Shown piece by piece: positions 1 to 30,770 of a DNA stretch of 64,000 bases (the stretch's first letter is position 1; each line of letters starts with the position of its first letter). This DNA comes from Azolla pinnata (lineage: Eukaryota > Streptophyta > Polypodiopsida > Salviniales > Salviniaceae), in assembly GCA_037176905.1 (NCBI GenBank), contig JBBBWG010023668.1:1-64000 (forward strand). The letters run 5' to 3'. Both the position numbers and the translations under genes were made by a program. The notes under the pieces were generated by a model, which was not told the DNA's origin, ran no database searches, and saw only the letters and a program-made list of their open reading frames with translations.

Positions 1-145
1 GGCATTTGGGTTACCCGATTGGTGTGGATATTTCATCGTCGTAAAGCCTAAATTAGATTTCTGGGACATTAATATCAGATAAATTCATATATTGGAAGTC
101 CCAAGCTTGGCCGTTTGCTACTCCTATCAAAGTGGTGCAAGCAGG

Positions 146-420
146 AGAAGCAGGAAGAAGGAAGAAGGAAGAAGGAAGAAGGAAGAAGGAAGAAGGAAGA
201 AGAAGAAGAAGAAAAGAAGCAGCAGAAGCAGAAGGAAGCAGCAGAAAAATCAGAAGAAGAAGAAGAAGAAGAAGAAGAAGAAGAAGGAAGCAGCAGAAGA
301 AGAAGAAGAAGAAGAAGAAGAAGAAGGAAGCAGCAGCAGCAGAAGAAGAAGAAGAAGAAGGAAGCAGCAGCAGCAGAAGAAGAAGAAGAAGAAGAAGGAA
401 GCAGCAGCAGCAGCAGCAGC
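146..420 (+). repeat. GAA/GCAGCA purine-rich array in ACBP leader/promoter
   Basis: About 275 bp made almost only of GAA and GGAA triplets broken by short GCAGCAGC runs. Such an all-purine strand can form triplex DNA. It lies roughly 210-490 bp before the ACBP start, so it is in the promoter or 5' leader. All three frames are open over it, giving Lys/Glu/Ser/Gln-rich or Phe/Leu-rich pseudo-proteins that are repeat artefacts. Confidence 0.9.
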
Positions 421-631
421 ACACCGACCTCGACCTGTGATCCATGTAAGTCCCTTTTCACCTGCCGTCAGGCCATAGCCGGGAGCTTCTTTGCTCCATG
501 TCTTTCGCATTCGCTTCTTCTTTTCTTAGACTCCCCCGTCTCCTCGGATCCCTCGCCTCCGACCTCCCCCTTCGTCTCTTCCTCCCCGCCTGTTAAGCCT
601 CCCGTTTGCCGCCCCCCCCTCGCCCCCCGCC

Positions 632-3600
632 ATGGCTCTCCACGATTCACCCCAGGAATGGATGCTCAGCACTTGCGTCCTCTCCCTCATCTTCGCTTTC
701 ATGCTCGCAAAGCTCGTCTCCCTGATCATCTCCTTCCGAAGGGACAACCTCAGGATCGTACGTGATCCCGGAGGTGGAGAAGAAGTGGACGACCTTCTGG
801 TCCATGAAAACGTGCCTGCTTCGTCGTTTCTTCCAGAAGCAGCTCAGCCTGTGGGGAGTGTCTACCGAGAGAACCTCGGAAGAGATGACCTTGACCACCA
901 CTCCGAGGAGGACCTTCATGGTGAAGGCACTTTCTTCTGTGTTTATTGCGCGAAGGCGTAAGTAAAGGCTGATCCGTCTGGTGATTGAAACGCACCATTT
1001 ATGCAGGAAATGCAGCTGCTGCTTCACGGACAGAAACTTGGGATAATTCAGCAGAATCATCCGGTCTATCTTCAGGCAAGAATCTATTGAAGTTATTCAC
1101 AGTAATTTGGTTGAAATTCACTCTCTCGTTTCCTGAACAAGGATGTGAGGAAAGCCAGAAGAAGAGTAGGAATCGATATAATTCTTGAAATGAATTCCCC
1201 CCCCCCCCCTTTTTTTTTGTCGCAAGGAACTTAACACAAAAGAAAATGGACCTTAAAAGAGACGAGAATTTCTGACAATAAAAAATCTGAACTTAAAGCA
1301 TTCTCCTGCATCAGTCAAATGAAGTTATGAAGATAGAACGGGTGCTCAAATAAACTTTTTTTTTTCCAGAAATTTTCACAGAAAGACAGGGAAAGATTGC
1401 AGAAGAAAGTTTCCTCTCTGACGAAGAAGATTGGGAGGGTATTGAAGGAACTGAGCTAGAGAGGACGTTTGGAAAAGCTGCATCTTTTCTTGAGAAGTTG
1501 GTTTTAGATCCCACATCAAATATTTCAAATGACCTTAAGCTTCAGTTCTATGGCCTTTATAAGCAAGCAACTGAAGGCCCTTGTGCCTCCCCACAGCCTC
1601 CAGCTTATAGGCCTGCTGCTCGGGCCAAATGGTGCGAATCTTGTTCATATCTTGCTATATTGTTTCTGGTTTGATAGGAGAATGTAACAAAGAAGAGAGA
1701 AAGATACATTCATGTTCTAAGGCCTATAAGATCAAGATCATTTCTTACATCATTGTTTCTCCTTTCAGAACTGCAAATCAAAATTAACGTTACTAGAAGT
1801 GTATATCACTCAGGTTCAAACTTTTTAACTCGTTGAAACTGAATCTTTTTCCTTAGAGGTCTCTAGCATCAGCCGATCCTACATGGAGTCAAATACTGAA
1901 GCATGTTTTTGTAACCATAATTTGTCTCAAAAGTCAAATACTGAAGTATTTGTCTTTTGAGACAAATTATGGTTACAAAAACATGCTTCATTTCTACTTA
2001 TCCATAGTGCGAAATAGAAAGGTTAGGTTTCCTAAAGATCCATGATAACGGTCTTGATACATTAAGCTTTATTAGAGACTGATGTTTGCCTCTAAACAAA
2101 TCATGCTACAAATGTCTCTTAACATCAGGTTATTCTACTAAGAAATAAAGGTTCAGCTTCCTACAGATCCATCATAATGATCTCAATGTACGGTGTGGAT
2201 ATGTAGTATGTAGGGATGACCAATGGTGAGCAGACGTGGTCTCCTATTAGTTGATACAGTGGAAAGATGCAAAATCGAAATGCAAGGACTGTAGGTGGGT
2301 TTCATTGACCAACATTGTCTATGGTTAATAGTCATCTCAATGATGTTCTGGTGACATCCTTGTATTGTGGTTCTCCAGTCATTTCATTGGTATCCTCAGC
2401 TCACTCACAATCGCTGTCTCTTTAGGTTAGACTACATTTGGATAGGAAGGTGTGGAGCCCATTGTGATGCACTGTGCATCCAAGAAAAGGTGATCATGGT
2501 GTGACTATGGTGTTGACAATGCGCCCTACAATGAGATTCTTGGAAGTGTGAATAGTGAGTGACATTATTTTTCTATCATGCCCAAAGATGATATTATGTA
2601 GTCCTACGAAACTTGGATTGTAGAGAAGTGCCTGGTGCTATTTGTAAATGTACTTGTACATAACTATAAGCATACAGCTTCAAGTCATCCTCTTGCAAGC
2701 CTGAAGGCAACTTTTTAGGAAGTTGGTTTTCTTAAGGCTCACTATGATTCCCTTCTGTATACAAAGTATTCAAAGCTATTGAGATAATGTTGTGAACTAC
2801 GTAATAAGAATGTGGGAAAGGGCCTGACAAGTGGATCCTGTTCTTGTCTCCACATGTTACGTAGTTCATAAACTTGTTGACATAGTGCTAGAAGAGGGAA
2901 GGGGAGAATGGCATCATGATTCTTGTCTTTACACTGCAGGTAGTTGTGATGGACTTAGAAAAGAAAAGTATCTTTTGTCTTTCCTTTCTTTGCTTCATGC
3001 ACCTAAGGAGATGCATACAGTGTATGCTAGAAACTGTGCCTAGCTTGTGCATGAGTTGGTGCTTGTGGCTCCACGACCTTGTTGACATGTTAAGTTTTGC
3101 ATCAAGCATCACTCCCTTAACACGGCGGATTATGGTGTGCCATTGATTACTTCACCAGTGAAGACGATAAATAGTATGCTAATTTCTGTACCAGACTACA
3201 CTGATTTCCAAGTTTGGTAACCCACTTGTAATTCCATTAGAATCAAATGATTCATACGCTGCCTTGACTAGCAAAAGTTGAATGGAAGATACAGGAGTAT
3301 TGCAAAAACTTTTCCCAGCAACCAGAAACCACTACATTGCAATTAACAATTTTTTGGGTTCCTAACCTCTTTGTTACCTTTTTCCCTAATATCATTTGCT
3401 CCGTCGATTCCATGTATAGGAACTCATGGAAACATCTTGGTCAAATTTCACGTGAGGAAGGGATGCAACGGTATATTGCTCTAATTTCCAAGCTCAGTCC
3501 TGATTGGGATAAGACTTCCAAGGCAAGTAATTCTATTGGGTTAATTAAAATGCTCGTGTATTTATTCTAGATTCTTTGGGCATTAAATAAAGAGTTAACG

Positions 3601-5311
3601 TTTCTTTTTGAATGCAGAGTAAAGATGGGATGGAAAGAAGTGATGCACAATCCTTCCCCAAAAATGAGAAGACTACAGGAATGGGACCCGTCTTTAGTAC
3701 ACTCACACAGGCAAAAGAGGACATAGAGAATGAGGGGTAAATGTTTTAAGAATCTTGTTCTTTTGGAGGAAACTATTTGAAAACATTAACTCTAAATGTT
3801 TTTATGTCAGCCTAGAAGACCTACACATCTTTGCTAAGGAAGGCAACTTGAAAGGTGTCGATGGCTTGTTAGATACTGGAGTGCCTGTTGATGAAAAAGG
3901 TGTGTATATTCTATTTTGTGTTGCAAAAGTTTAGTGAAAATATTTTCTCTATTCGTATGGACTATGTAGTATCTGGAGCATTCATATCATATACAATGTG
4001 CACAGAGTGGCTTAAGGTGTCACACAATTATAGACTAAGTGCATCAATTTCAGTAATTGAATAGAATTATATCATAATTGATCAGTCATTTCTATGAATA
4101 AACATATACCACAACTACATTTCAAAAATATGACAATGTGAAAAGTGCTGTGCTAACTAGTAGTTTATGGTAGGCCCACTGCATGTAAAAAGAGGAATGA
4201 TAAGGAAAAAATAAGTAAGAGATGTTTAGTGGACATTGTCAGATATATATGATGGGATGATACACAATTGTGGAGATGCCTGTACGTTTTTTTAAAGAAA
4301 TTAGTCCGTGTGGTTATATATGTTTTTGGTATAGACGTCCTGAATTAAAGACTTGTATCTTCATGGCATAATCTGCTCATCACTTCCAAGATCTTGTGAC
4401 TGATGTACTAATGCCATTAGGTATGCTTTGTTCTACCACGAATACATGACTTAAGATATTTCTGCTGATACTTTCTTCACAGACAGTGATGGTCGAACTG
4501 CTTTGCATTGGGCTGCTGATCAGGGCCATCTTGACGTTGTGAAATTACTGATCTCACGGGGAGCACAGATTAACCTTAAGGTAAAAGGGAGAATGGGCAT
4601 TTGATTGGATTGGATTGTTGGTCATGCCCGTGCCTTTTGTTGATGTTTGTCTAGTTCAGATTCCTGTTTGTGATTTATTATTTTGAGTTATTATATTCTT
4701 AAAATTAGCTCTCTCTTCCCAACTTCCTGAGGTCTGGGATAGAATAATACTTGTTGCTAGGGTTGTTTACTGTATGCTAAGCTGTACGGATACCCAGTTA
4801 TGAGTTAATGCTCCTCCATGAAGGTAGCTTATTAGTAAAGAGCTTTTCATGACCCTGGTTCCAGTAATTTTAAATGGGCTGCAATGTTAGTCCAGTAACA
4901 CTTGTTTCCTCTTTCATATGCTTGACTATTGTTATGCAGCTTCTATGTTTACAATGCAATGCAAGTTTGAATGGGCTACAATGTTAGTCCAGTAACACTT
5001 GTTTCCTCTTTAACTATTGTAGTTTTTTGTTTACGATGCAATGCAAGTTATGTTCTCGATGAAAATAGTTATACTGATGACCGTTAAACTCAAAAGTTTA
5101 TTTTATTCAAAAGTTGGTATTGCCTTTTTCTTTAATATATTGAAATGTAAAAACTTCTTGCTTTCAGGACTCAGAAGGGCAGACGCCATTACACTATGCT
5201 GTTACATGCGAATGGGAGGACATTGCCTCCTTGCTTTTAGACAAAGGTGCCGATCCATCTCTCGTGGATAATGATGGCTGTACAGCATATGAAACAAGTG
5301 CAGAAGGCTAG
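632..5311 (+). CDS. ACBP: Ankyrin-repeat acyl-CoA-binding protein (class II ACBP)
   Basis: Binds long-chain acyl-CoA esters (and, in characterised plant ACBP1/2, phospholipids) at ER or plasma membrane. My model has eight exons: 632-920, 1007-1075, 1370-1631, 3420-3522, 3618-3736, 3811-3899, 4483-4580, 5168-5311. All phases close to 390 aa. The ATG sits in GCCATGGC. Residues ~12-34 form one hydrophobic anchor (FAFMLAKLVSLIISF). An acidic linker with DEEDWEGIE follows, then the ACB domain (LQFYGLYKQATEGPC, ARAKWNSWKHLG, EEGMQRYIALISKL), then ankyrin repeats with GRTALHWAADQGHLDVVKLL and GQTPLHYAV. Length is slightly above Arabidopsis ACBP1/2 (338/354 aa, from memory). Introns 2 (donor at 1076) and 4 (donor at 3523) begin with GC instead of GT. 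The exon 1 donor (921) was chosen because only it joins exon 2 in frame; a stronger-looking GTAAGT at 958 gives a stop. Confidence 0.93.
1898..1989. repeat. 92-bp near-perfect palindrome in ACBP intron 3
   Basis: A 36-bp left arm at 1898-1933 is exactly reverse-complementary to 1954-1989. The 20-bp spacer carries a second inverted repeat, CAAATACT-GA-AGTATTTG, leaving one T-T mismatch and a 2-nt loop. The whole is a ~45-bp stem. It could be a foldback/MITE-like remnant or a source of a long hairpin RNA. Confidence 0.92.
4872..5050. repeat. ~98-bp tandem duplication in ACBP intron 7
   Basis: Two adjacent copies share TTAGTCCAGTAACACTTG, TTTCCTCTTT and ATGCAATGCAAGTT. The second copy is a little shorter. 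It is entirely intronic. Confidence 0.85.
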
Positions 5312-6108
5312 TTTACCTTCAATCACCAGAATGAGTCTAGTTTTCTGTGGCTAACAAGGTTTGTTGAAGCTCAGAATCATGTTCTCCTTGGATGAACCTT
5401 TCCTCTGTTTGGAAAGATGGAGAGAGAGGCAATTCTAGCTGCCTTGTTACAAGGGGTGCCCACTACAATTCTACACTTGAGGAGCTTGAGTACACAAAAC
5501 AATGATGATTTGAATAAAAAATGTACCTCATGCTTGATCTAGTTCTTTGTACAGAATGCTCATTGTGTAATCAACATAGGGGAGTTACGTGCGTTTTCTG
5601 CTCACCATTTTATCCTGTGTCATATCTCGTCTTTGTGCCCATTTGCAAAACAGATCTCTGTACCGGCCTCAGCAGCATCCCACTGTTGGATGGAAAGTTT
5701 CCGAAGTTGCAGCAGGAGTATGTCATTATGCCGAAACTGACCAAGTAATTCTTTTGCTGCCAAAATGAAGTGCTTATGGTGTGATAAATAGGTGGGTTTG
5801 GGTATTTGAATCTTGTGGAATGGCATATCAAGCTATGTTTTGGATCACCCGGAGAACACAATTTGGAAATGGTAGCTGAACACAGGTTAGTTTTTTCAGT
5901 ATTAGGTGCAACAGAGAGGTTAGTTTTTCACTATGAGATGCAAAGCAACAAGTTTTGGGGGTCAAGAGTACGATAATGAACGGTTGATGTTTGATACTTA
6001 ACCAGTTTTATATTCTGATATGTGGCACATCTAGATCCGTGCGCTAAGAGAATCCTGTTATTATTTGTCGTTTTTTGATGAAATTAATCATTTGCAATGA
6101 TCATACAG
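5312..6108. other. ACBP 3' flank, no gene seen
   Basis: This holds the ACBP 3' UTR and AT-rich spacer. I see only short non-homologous frames. Confidence 0.6.
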
Positions 6109-6177
6109 TGGCAACTCAGCTAGGAACACTCCAAGCCGATAACAAGTTCTATGATGATACAACTGCATATGTCAAAG
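6109..6177 (+). other. Possible orphan exon of unknown origin
   Basis: A 69-nt open stretch lies between an acceptor-like TCATACAG and a donor-like AAAG|GTAAGAA. It reads ATQLGTLQADNKFYDDTT and onward. The composition and bordering splice signals look exon-like, but I do not recognise the protein and found no partner exon nearby. It may be a relic of a duplicated gene or chance. Confidence 0.25.
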
Positions 6178-7641
6178 GTAAGAATCAGAATTGTTGTATA
6201 ATGCATCGATCACTTTTGCTAAGCATTAGGGAGAGAGTTTGAACCTAGGTAAGTCAAGTTTTACTAGTTACAATTCAGGTATATAGCACCCACCATCTAC
6301 TGGGTGATTGGGTTGACAATGCCACAAGTAAAATGGCGACATTCCAGAGACACTATGAACCATGCTCATGGCTTTGTTGGTTTTTGGATGATAAAAAGTT
6401 TTTCCACCTGTTTTGTAACTTGTATACATTCACCCATTGATAATGTCTTTAGCTAAGATTCAAGTGCAATGGAATTGTCGATTAATCAAGGATAAAAGAA
6501 AATATAGTTGTCATAGATATGGAGCCTTTTAACCTAACTACATCAGTAATATTAACCTAGCAAGATGAGAGGCACTTCCAAACCAACCTTTCTATTAGTA
6601 ACATTAACCTTGCTTCGTTGCATTAACCTGTCAATATCATAAGTGTTTACAAACCAACCACCCTATGGGTTATCACTAACCTTGCATATGCAATTGAGGT
6701 AGCATTCAAAGTAACCCTGCATGAAGCTTAGTAACCTGCCAACCTTTGACCCTGCATGAATATATATTGACCCTTCATAAATTACTAACCATGCTTGTAC
6801 TAGCCCTATAGACATGTTTTAGCCTTCATTTAACCCTGAAAACAAAAAACTGATTAGGCTTCTCTTATCACGTCGTTTTCACGAAGCACGGAGATTAGCA
6901 GCTTCCACATTTAAAATCTCCTCGGCAAGCTCCTCAAGAATCTCTTGGCCCTGCTACTCGAAACATTCTTTAACAATATGGTGTGAAATCTCTTAGTCCT
7001 CCTAGTTCTTTTCAACCCTTTCTTATATCAACAAGACTTAGTATGATTATAAGCTCTTTGAGGATGATTTGGGCTTCAAATGTTCCAATTCTTTTCATTC
7101 TTTAAATTATTTTCGTTGTTTTTCATATTTTTCTTCATTTTCATTATTATTATCTTAATTGTGAATGTTTATTCAGTGTTTAGTTATTGTGTTGACCATG
7201 ATGTTAATATCATCTAGTAATGAAAAAGCAAACAATATTGAAAGGATTAACAAGCTGATGAGAAAAAAGGATGGCCGCATCACTCTTGTTTGGAATACAA
7301 TGAAATTTCTAATCCAATTTCAACAAAATGTTTATGTATGAAGAGATGTTCCTACAAGAACAAGAGAAACAAGCTCAGTAGTAGATTTAGCGTTGAAGGT
7401 GCAGTTGTGACAGAGAATAGTACCACATATAAAAATTGTCTATTATCTCATGCAGGTCATCAAAGGAGTTGGATACAAATATAACATTATAAAAGATCAT
7501 ATCCAATAATGACGTACTTGAGAGTTAATGAACCTAATATTAATCGATGTGATGGAGAAATTGATGCTAATTTTAACTTAGTATTTTAAATTCATACATA
7601 ATACATGCCAAAAAAACTTTTCAATAAACTAGGATAAAACT
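6178..7641. other. AT-rich spacer with scattered TAACC motifs
   Basis: From about 6530 to 6850 the motif TAACC/AACCAACC recurs many times without a fixed period, and telomere-like CCCTGCATGAA occurs twice. No convincing gene is seen. Confidence 0.5.
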
Positions 7642-8052
7642 TTACCGTAAGCTAGGATTGACTCTAAGCCGTTGAGCCAATGACATGTCTTTAGTTATTA
7701 TAGTTACTCTCTTGAAATGAATAGCACATAACAAGCTATCCTCAAAAAGGTCAACTAATATAGCTTTAATCGCCTCCGGAATAGTCGTAAGTGCAATACT
7801 TTGGTCTATGTATGTTGTATCGATCACCCTTCGGAATTGAGCTTTTATATAAGCAGTCCAATAGAATTTTTGGTATTGACGAATTCTTCGTAAAGCATTC
7901 ATTCCATAGGCCTTATTTGCCAGCTCTCTTTTGGGGGGTCCTCGGTGGTGGAACTGGCCTCTCAGGAACAAAGCCTGCTTGGCATATTCTTCCTTGCTTG
8001 CTTCCTTTGTCACTAACGGTGGTGGTTCTAACAGGTCCTCCTCTCCTTGCAT
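7642..8052 (-). CDS. Intronless, strongly diverged histone H3-like protein
   Basis: A 136-codon frame from ATG (8052) to stop with clear histone H3 fold signatures. [10 protein letters not shown] matches H3 ALREIRKYQK, and [22 protein letters not shown] matches the H3 alpha-2 helix and its LFED end. [23 protein letters not shown] matches [31 protein letters not shown] resembles KQLATKA of the tail. The canonical ARTKQTARKS start is absent: the N-terminus is acidic and Pro-rich ([12 protein letters not shown]). About five residues are missing between alpha-1 and alpha-2, and the C-terminal extension differs. It could be a decayed retrocopy that is still open, a specialised H3 variant, or a histone carried by a mobile element. 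The homology is firm; function is unknown. Confidence 0.7.
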   Translation of the reverse strand: MQGEEDLLEPPPLVTKEASKEEYAKQALFLRGQFHHRGPPKRELANKAYGMNALRRIRQYQKFYWTAYIKAQFRRVIDTTYIDQSIALTTIPEAIKAILVDLFEDSLLCAIHFKRVTIITKDMSLAQRLRVNPSLR

Positions 8053-8164
8053 TTTTGCAAAGTCACCATATCGATCACTAGATTCATCAATATTGTCGTT
8101 TGACTTTTCTCATTCCTCATGCCTTTTTCATAAACCAGTTTCCGATAATGGTGAATAAACTACA

Positions 8165-8310
8165 TTTCTTTTTACGCCCTCACTTGGATAAACCCTAAAC
8201 CATCAAGGTAAACCCATTGATAAACCCTAAACCAATCCAATAAACCCATTGATAAACCCTACACCATCGAGGTAAACCCTACATGCATAAGTACTATGCC
8301 CTGCAGAAAA
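8165..8310. repeat. Degenerate telo-box array upstream of the H3-like frame
   Basis: The motif ATAAACCCTAAACC and variants recur several times in an imperfect ~36-40-bp period with CATTGATAAACCC and CATCRAGGTAAACCC. AAACCCTAA is the plant telo-box, known from promoters of histone and translation genes. It also resembles interstitial telomere sequence. It sits 110-260 bp 5' of the minus-strand H3-like start. Confidence 0.7.
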
Positions 8311-8817
8311 TGAGGGTAAACCCACAAGTAAACTGCAAAAACTAAAAGGCTAAACTTGTATAAAGAAATAAAAAAACTGTTTTATTGTTTAGCTCTAAAC
8401 ATTTAGTAAGAAGCCCACCACAGATGCAACTTGACTTTATATGACTTGAAACACAAATAGTGGCCTTGCAATGGAGCTAATCCCCCCAACAAATATTATT
8501 GTCTGAATAAACATGTTATATGGTACAAGAATATCTTATGGCAATTAATAGAAAATATCTTTGGCTAACTGAATGGGACTATCCTTGGTTCAATCAAGTC
8601 AGTCATTCTGGAAATGCTGGATATTTCTGGGTAAAGAACATATTTCCTCATCTCACTACGACACGATTCAATGAAACCATCGTTTTCTGTCAAAATTGTA
8701 GCTGAAAGCATTGGAATTTTTTGTCTTGTGATTGGATCTTCTAGGGTTTGGGGTTTAGGGGCAAAAGGATACAAAGGAAAGAAGACATATGACCATTACC
8801 AGATGGTTTGATGTTAT

Positions 8818-24928
<16,111 letters not shown>

Positions 24929-24944
24929 CGCCAAGAGCAACACG

Positions 24945-26095
24945 AAGCACAAGAAGAAAGAAAGAAGAAGAAGAAGAAGAAGAGTGTTATCTTATTGGCA
25001 AAGACACGACATATACATATGATGATGATGCTGATGATGATGATGATGGTGATGGCGCTGATGATGATGCTGATGGTGATGATGCTGTTGTTGTTGATGA
25101 TGTTGATGATGCCGTTGATGATGCTGTTGATGATGTTGTTGATGATGTTGATGATGGTGATGATGTTGATAATGTTGATTATGTTGATGATGATGTTGGT
25201 GATGATGTTGATGATGCTGATGATGTTGATGGTGGATGATGATGGTGGTGGTGGTGGTGGTGATGATGTTTATGATGGTGATGGTGAAAGAAGAAGAAGA
25301 AAGAAGAAGAAGAGTGTTATCTTATTGTGTATGATTTGGTTCTCAAAAAAAATAGACCAAAATCTGGCAAAGACACGACATATACATATGATGATGATCA
25401 TGATGGTGATATTGATGATGATGATGATGATGTTGATGATGGTGATGTTGTTGTTGTTGATGATGTTGATGATGTTGTTGTTGTTGATGATGTTGATGAT
25501 GCTGTTGTTGTTGATGATGTTGATGATGTTGTTGATGATGCATGTTGATGATGTTGATGATGTTGATTATGTTGATGATGATGTTGGTGATGATGTTGAT
25601 GGTGTTGATGATGTTGATGGTGCTGATGATGTTGATTGTGGATGATGATGATGGTGGTGGTGGTGGTGGTGATGTTATGATGGTGATGATGAAAGAAGAA
25701 GAAGAAAGAAGAAGAAGAGTGTTATCTTATTGTATATGATGATGATGATGATGGTGATATTGATGATGATGATGATGATGATGCTGATGTTGATGATGGT
25801 GCTGATGATGATGCTAATGAAGATGGTGGTGGTGGTGGTGATGTTTATGATGATGATGATGAGAGAAGAAGAAGAAAGAAGAAGAAGAGTGTTATCTTAT
25901 TGTGTATGATTTGGTTCTCAAAAAAATAGACCAAAATCTGGCAAATACAAGACATATACGGATGATGATGATGATGATGATGATGGTGTTGATGGTGATG
26001 ATGATGGTGGTGATGATGATTATGGTGGTGGTGGTGGTGATGATGATGATGATGATTATGATGACGACAACGGCGATGATGATGATGATGATTTG
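24945..26095. repeat. Higher-order GAT/GTT microsatellite with a GAAGAAG-AGTGTTATCTTATTG linker
   Basis: Tracts of GATGATGTT/GATGGT triplets (about 150-330 bp each) alternate with a conserved linker. The linker has GAAAGAAGAAG, AGTGTTATCTTATTG, then TATGATTTGGTTCTC and CAAAATCTGGCAAAGACA. The linker core occurs at 24983, 25313, 25718 and 25888 (spacing 330, 405, 170 bp). Long open frames here (for example a Met/Asp-rich one of 341 codons) are repeat artefacts. Confidence 0.93.
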
Positions 26096-26149
26096 ATCCA
26101 AGAAGAGAGTTTTGATGTGGAATCATGCAAACATCGAAATCAATATATT

Positions 26150-26670
26150 TGCATTGCATCAGAATCAATATATCTGCAATCGGAATCGATGCATAATCTG
26201 TTGGCGAGTTTGCAAAGCATCCCGTGTTATTTCGATTCGCGGGGACGAGGGCCTTTGGTTTGCGATCTAGAGCTCGAACAGACCGTTGCGAATCGATATC
26301 TGCCGGCGAGTTTACACGAATGCATCGTGTGTTGTTTTTTTTTTCTATTGGGAGATGAGGGGGAGGGCCTTTGGCGTCGATAGAGTTGTATAGACATCGG
26401 ACGGAAACTGTATCTACTGGCGAGCATCGCGCGTGTTTTTCCGCCCTCTGGTCTTCTTTGATCTGGAAGCTGTAGTAGAGACGCCGGAGAATCGATCATC
26501 TGCTCGGCGAGTTCAACGAAGCAATCGCGTGTTTTTATATTTCTTCTTTTTAAATTATCGGTAATCTGCTCGGCTTTCTGGTCTCGAATCTGGCGTTGTG
26601 CAAACATCGGGATCGATATCTGCTCGCGAGCTCACGAAGCATCGCGTGATTTCTGATCGCGAGCAGAGGA
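26150..26670. repeat. ~105-bp degenerate tandem repeat, five copies, upstream of VPS4
   Basis: Each unit contains ATCGATATCTGCTCGGCGAG followed by an ACGAAGCATCGCGTGT-like core and a T-run. Cores start at 26217, 26322, 26424, 26521 and 26639, so spacing is 96-118 bp. It lies about 410-930 bp upstream of the VPS4 start. Confidence 0.8.
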
Positions 26671-26901
26671 CCCGTGGTCTCAGAATCTGCAGTTTTACAC
26701 ATCCACATACACATACATATATTACATGCATTGAACACACACAGACACATGCACACATACATACATACATGCTTACCATGCATGCACATGCGCCATGGCA
26801 TGCATTTCCCGCATACGGTCCGTATAGGGTGCGTATGCGTACACGTATATGGTGCACGCGTATATATGGATGTGTACGTATATTCATACGTACATACTTC
26901 C

Positions 26902-26985
26902 CCTTCTTCTTCTTCTTCTTCTTCTTCTTCTTCTTCTTCTTCCTGCTGCTGCAGATCTTCGTGTCTTCTTCTTCTTCTTCTTCTC
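26902..26985 (+). repeat. CTT microsatellite in VPS4 5' leader
   Basis: Two runs of CTT (26902-26943 and 26965-26985) separated by CTGCTGCTGCAG. They end about 95 bp before the VPS4 ATG and probably lie in its 5' UTR. Pyrimidine tracts near the start site are common in plant genes. Confidence 0.85.
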
Positions 26986-27080
26986 TGCTTCGTGGATTTC
27001 CTTCAATCCTCTTCGTGTGGATAACCCCTCTCTTCTCCCCCTTTTCACAGTCTTCTCCCTTCATGCCACAGCTGTGAGCC

Positions 27081-30770
<3,690 letters not shown>

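Larger units (their letters stand above)
24929..27080. promoter_or_regulatory. Divergent intergenic region between ValRS and VPS4
   Basis: The two genes diverge with 2.15 kb between start codons. The ValRS side begins within 20-60 bp of its ATG with GAAGAAAG repeats (CTT on the coding strand). The VPS4 side ends with CTT repeats at 26902-26985. Between them lie the GAT array and the ~105-bp repeat. A specific TATA box or initiator could not be assigned. Confidence 0.55.

Noticed and set aside
53-765. Poly-Cys/Leu/Phe and Lys/Glu frames at the window start
   Set aside because: Translations of the GAA/GCAGCA array. The real start is the ATG at 632.
958-964. GTAAGTA as the ACBP exon 1 donor
   Set aside because: It leaves phase 2, which gives a stop in exon 2. 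The GTGAAG at 921 closes the frame.
26674-27077. Frames rich in His/Tyr/Ile before VPS4
   Set aside because: They come from CATACA and CTT simple repeats in the leader.
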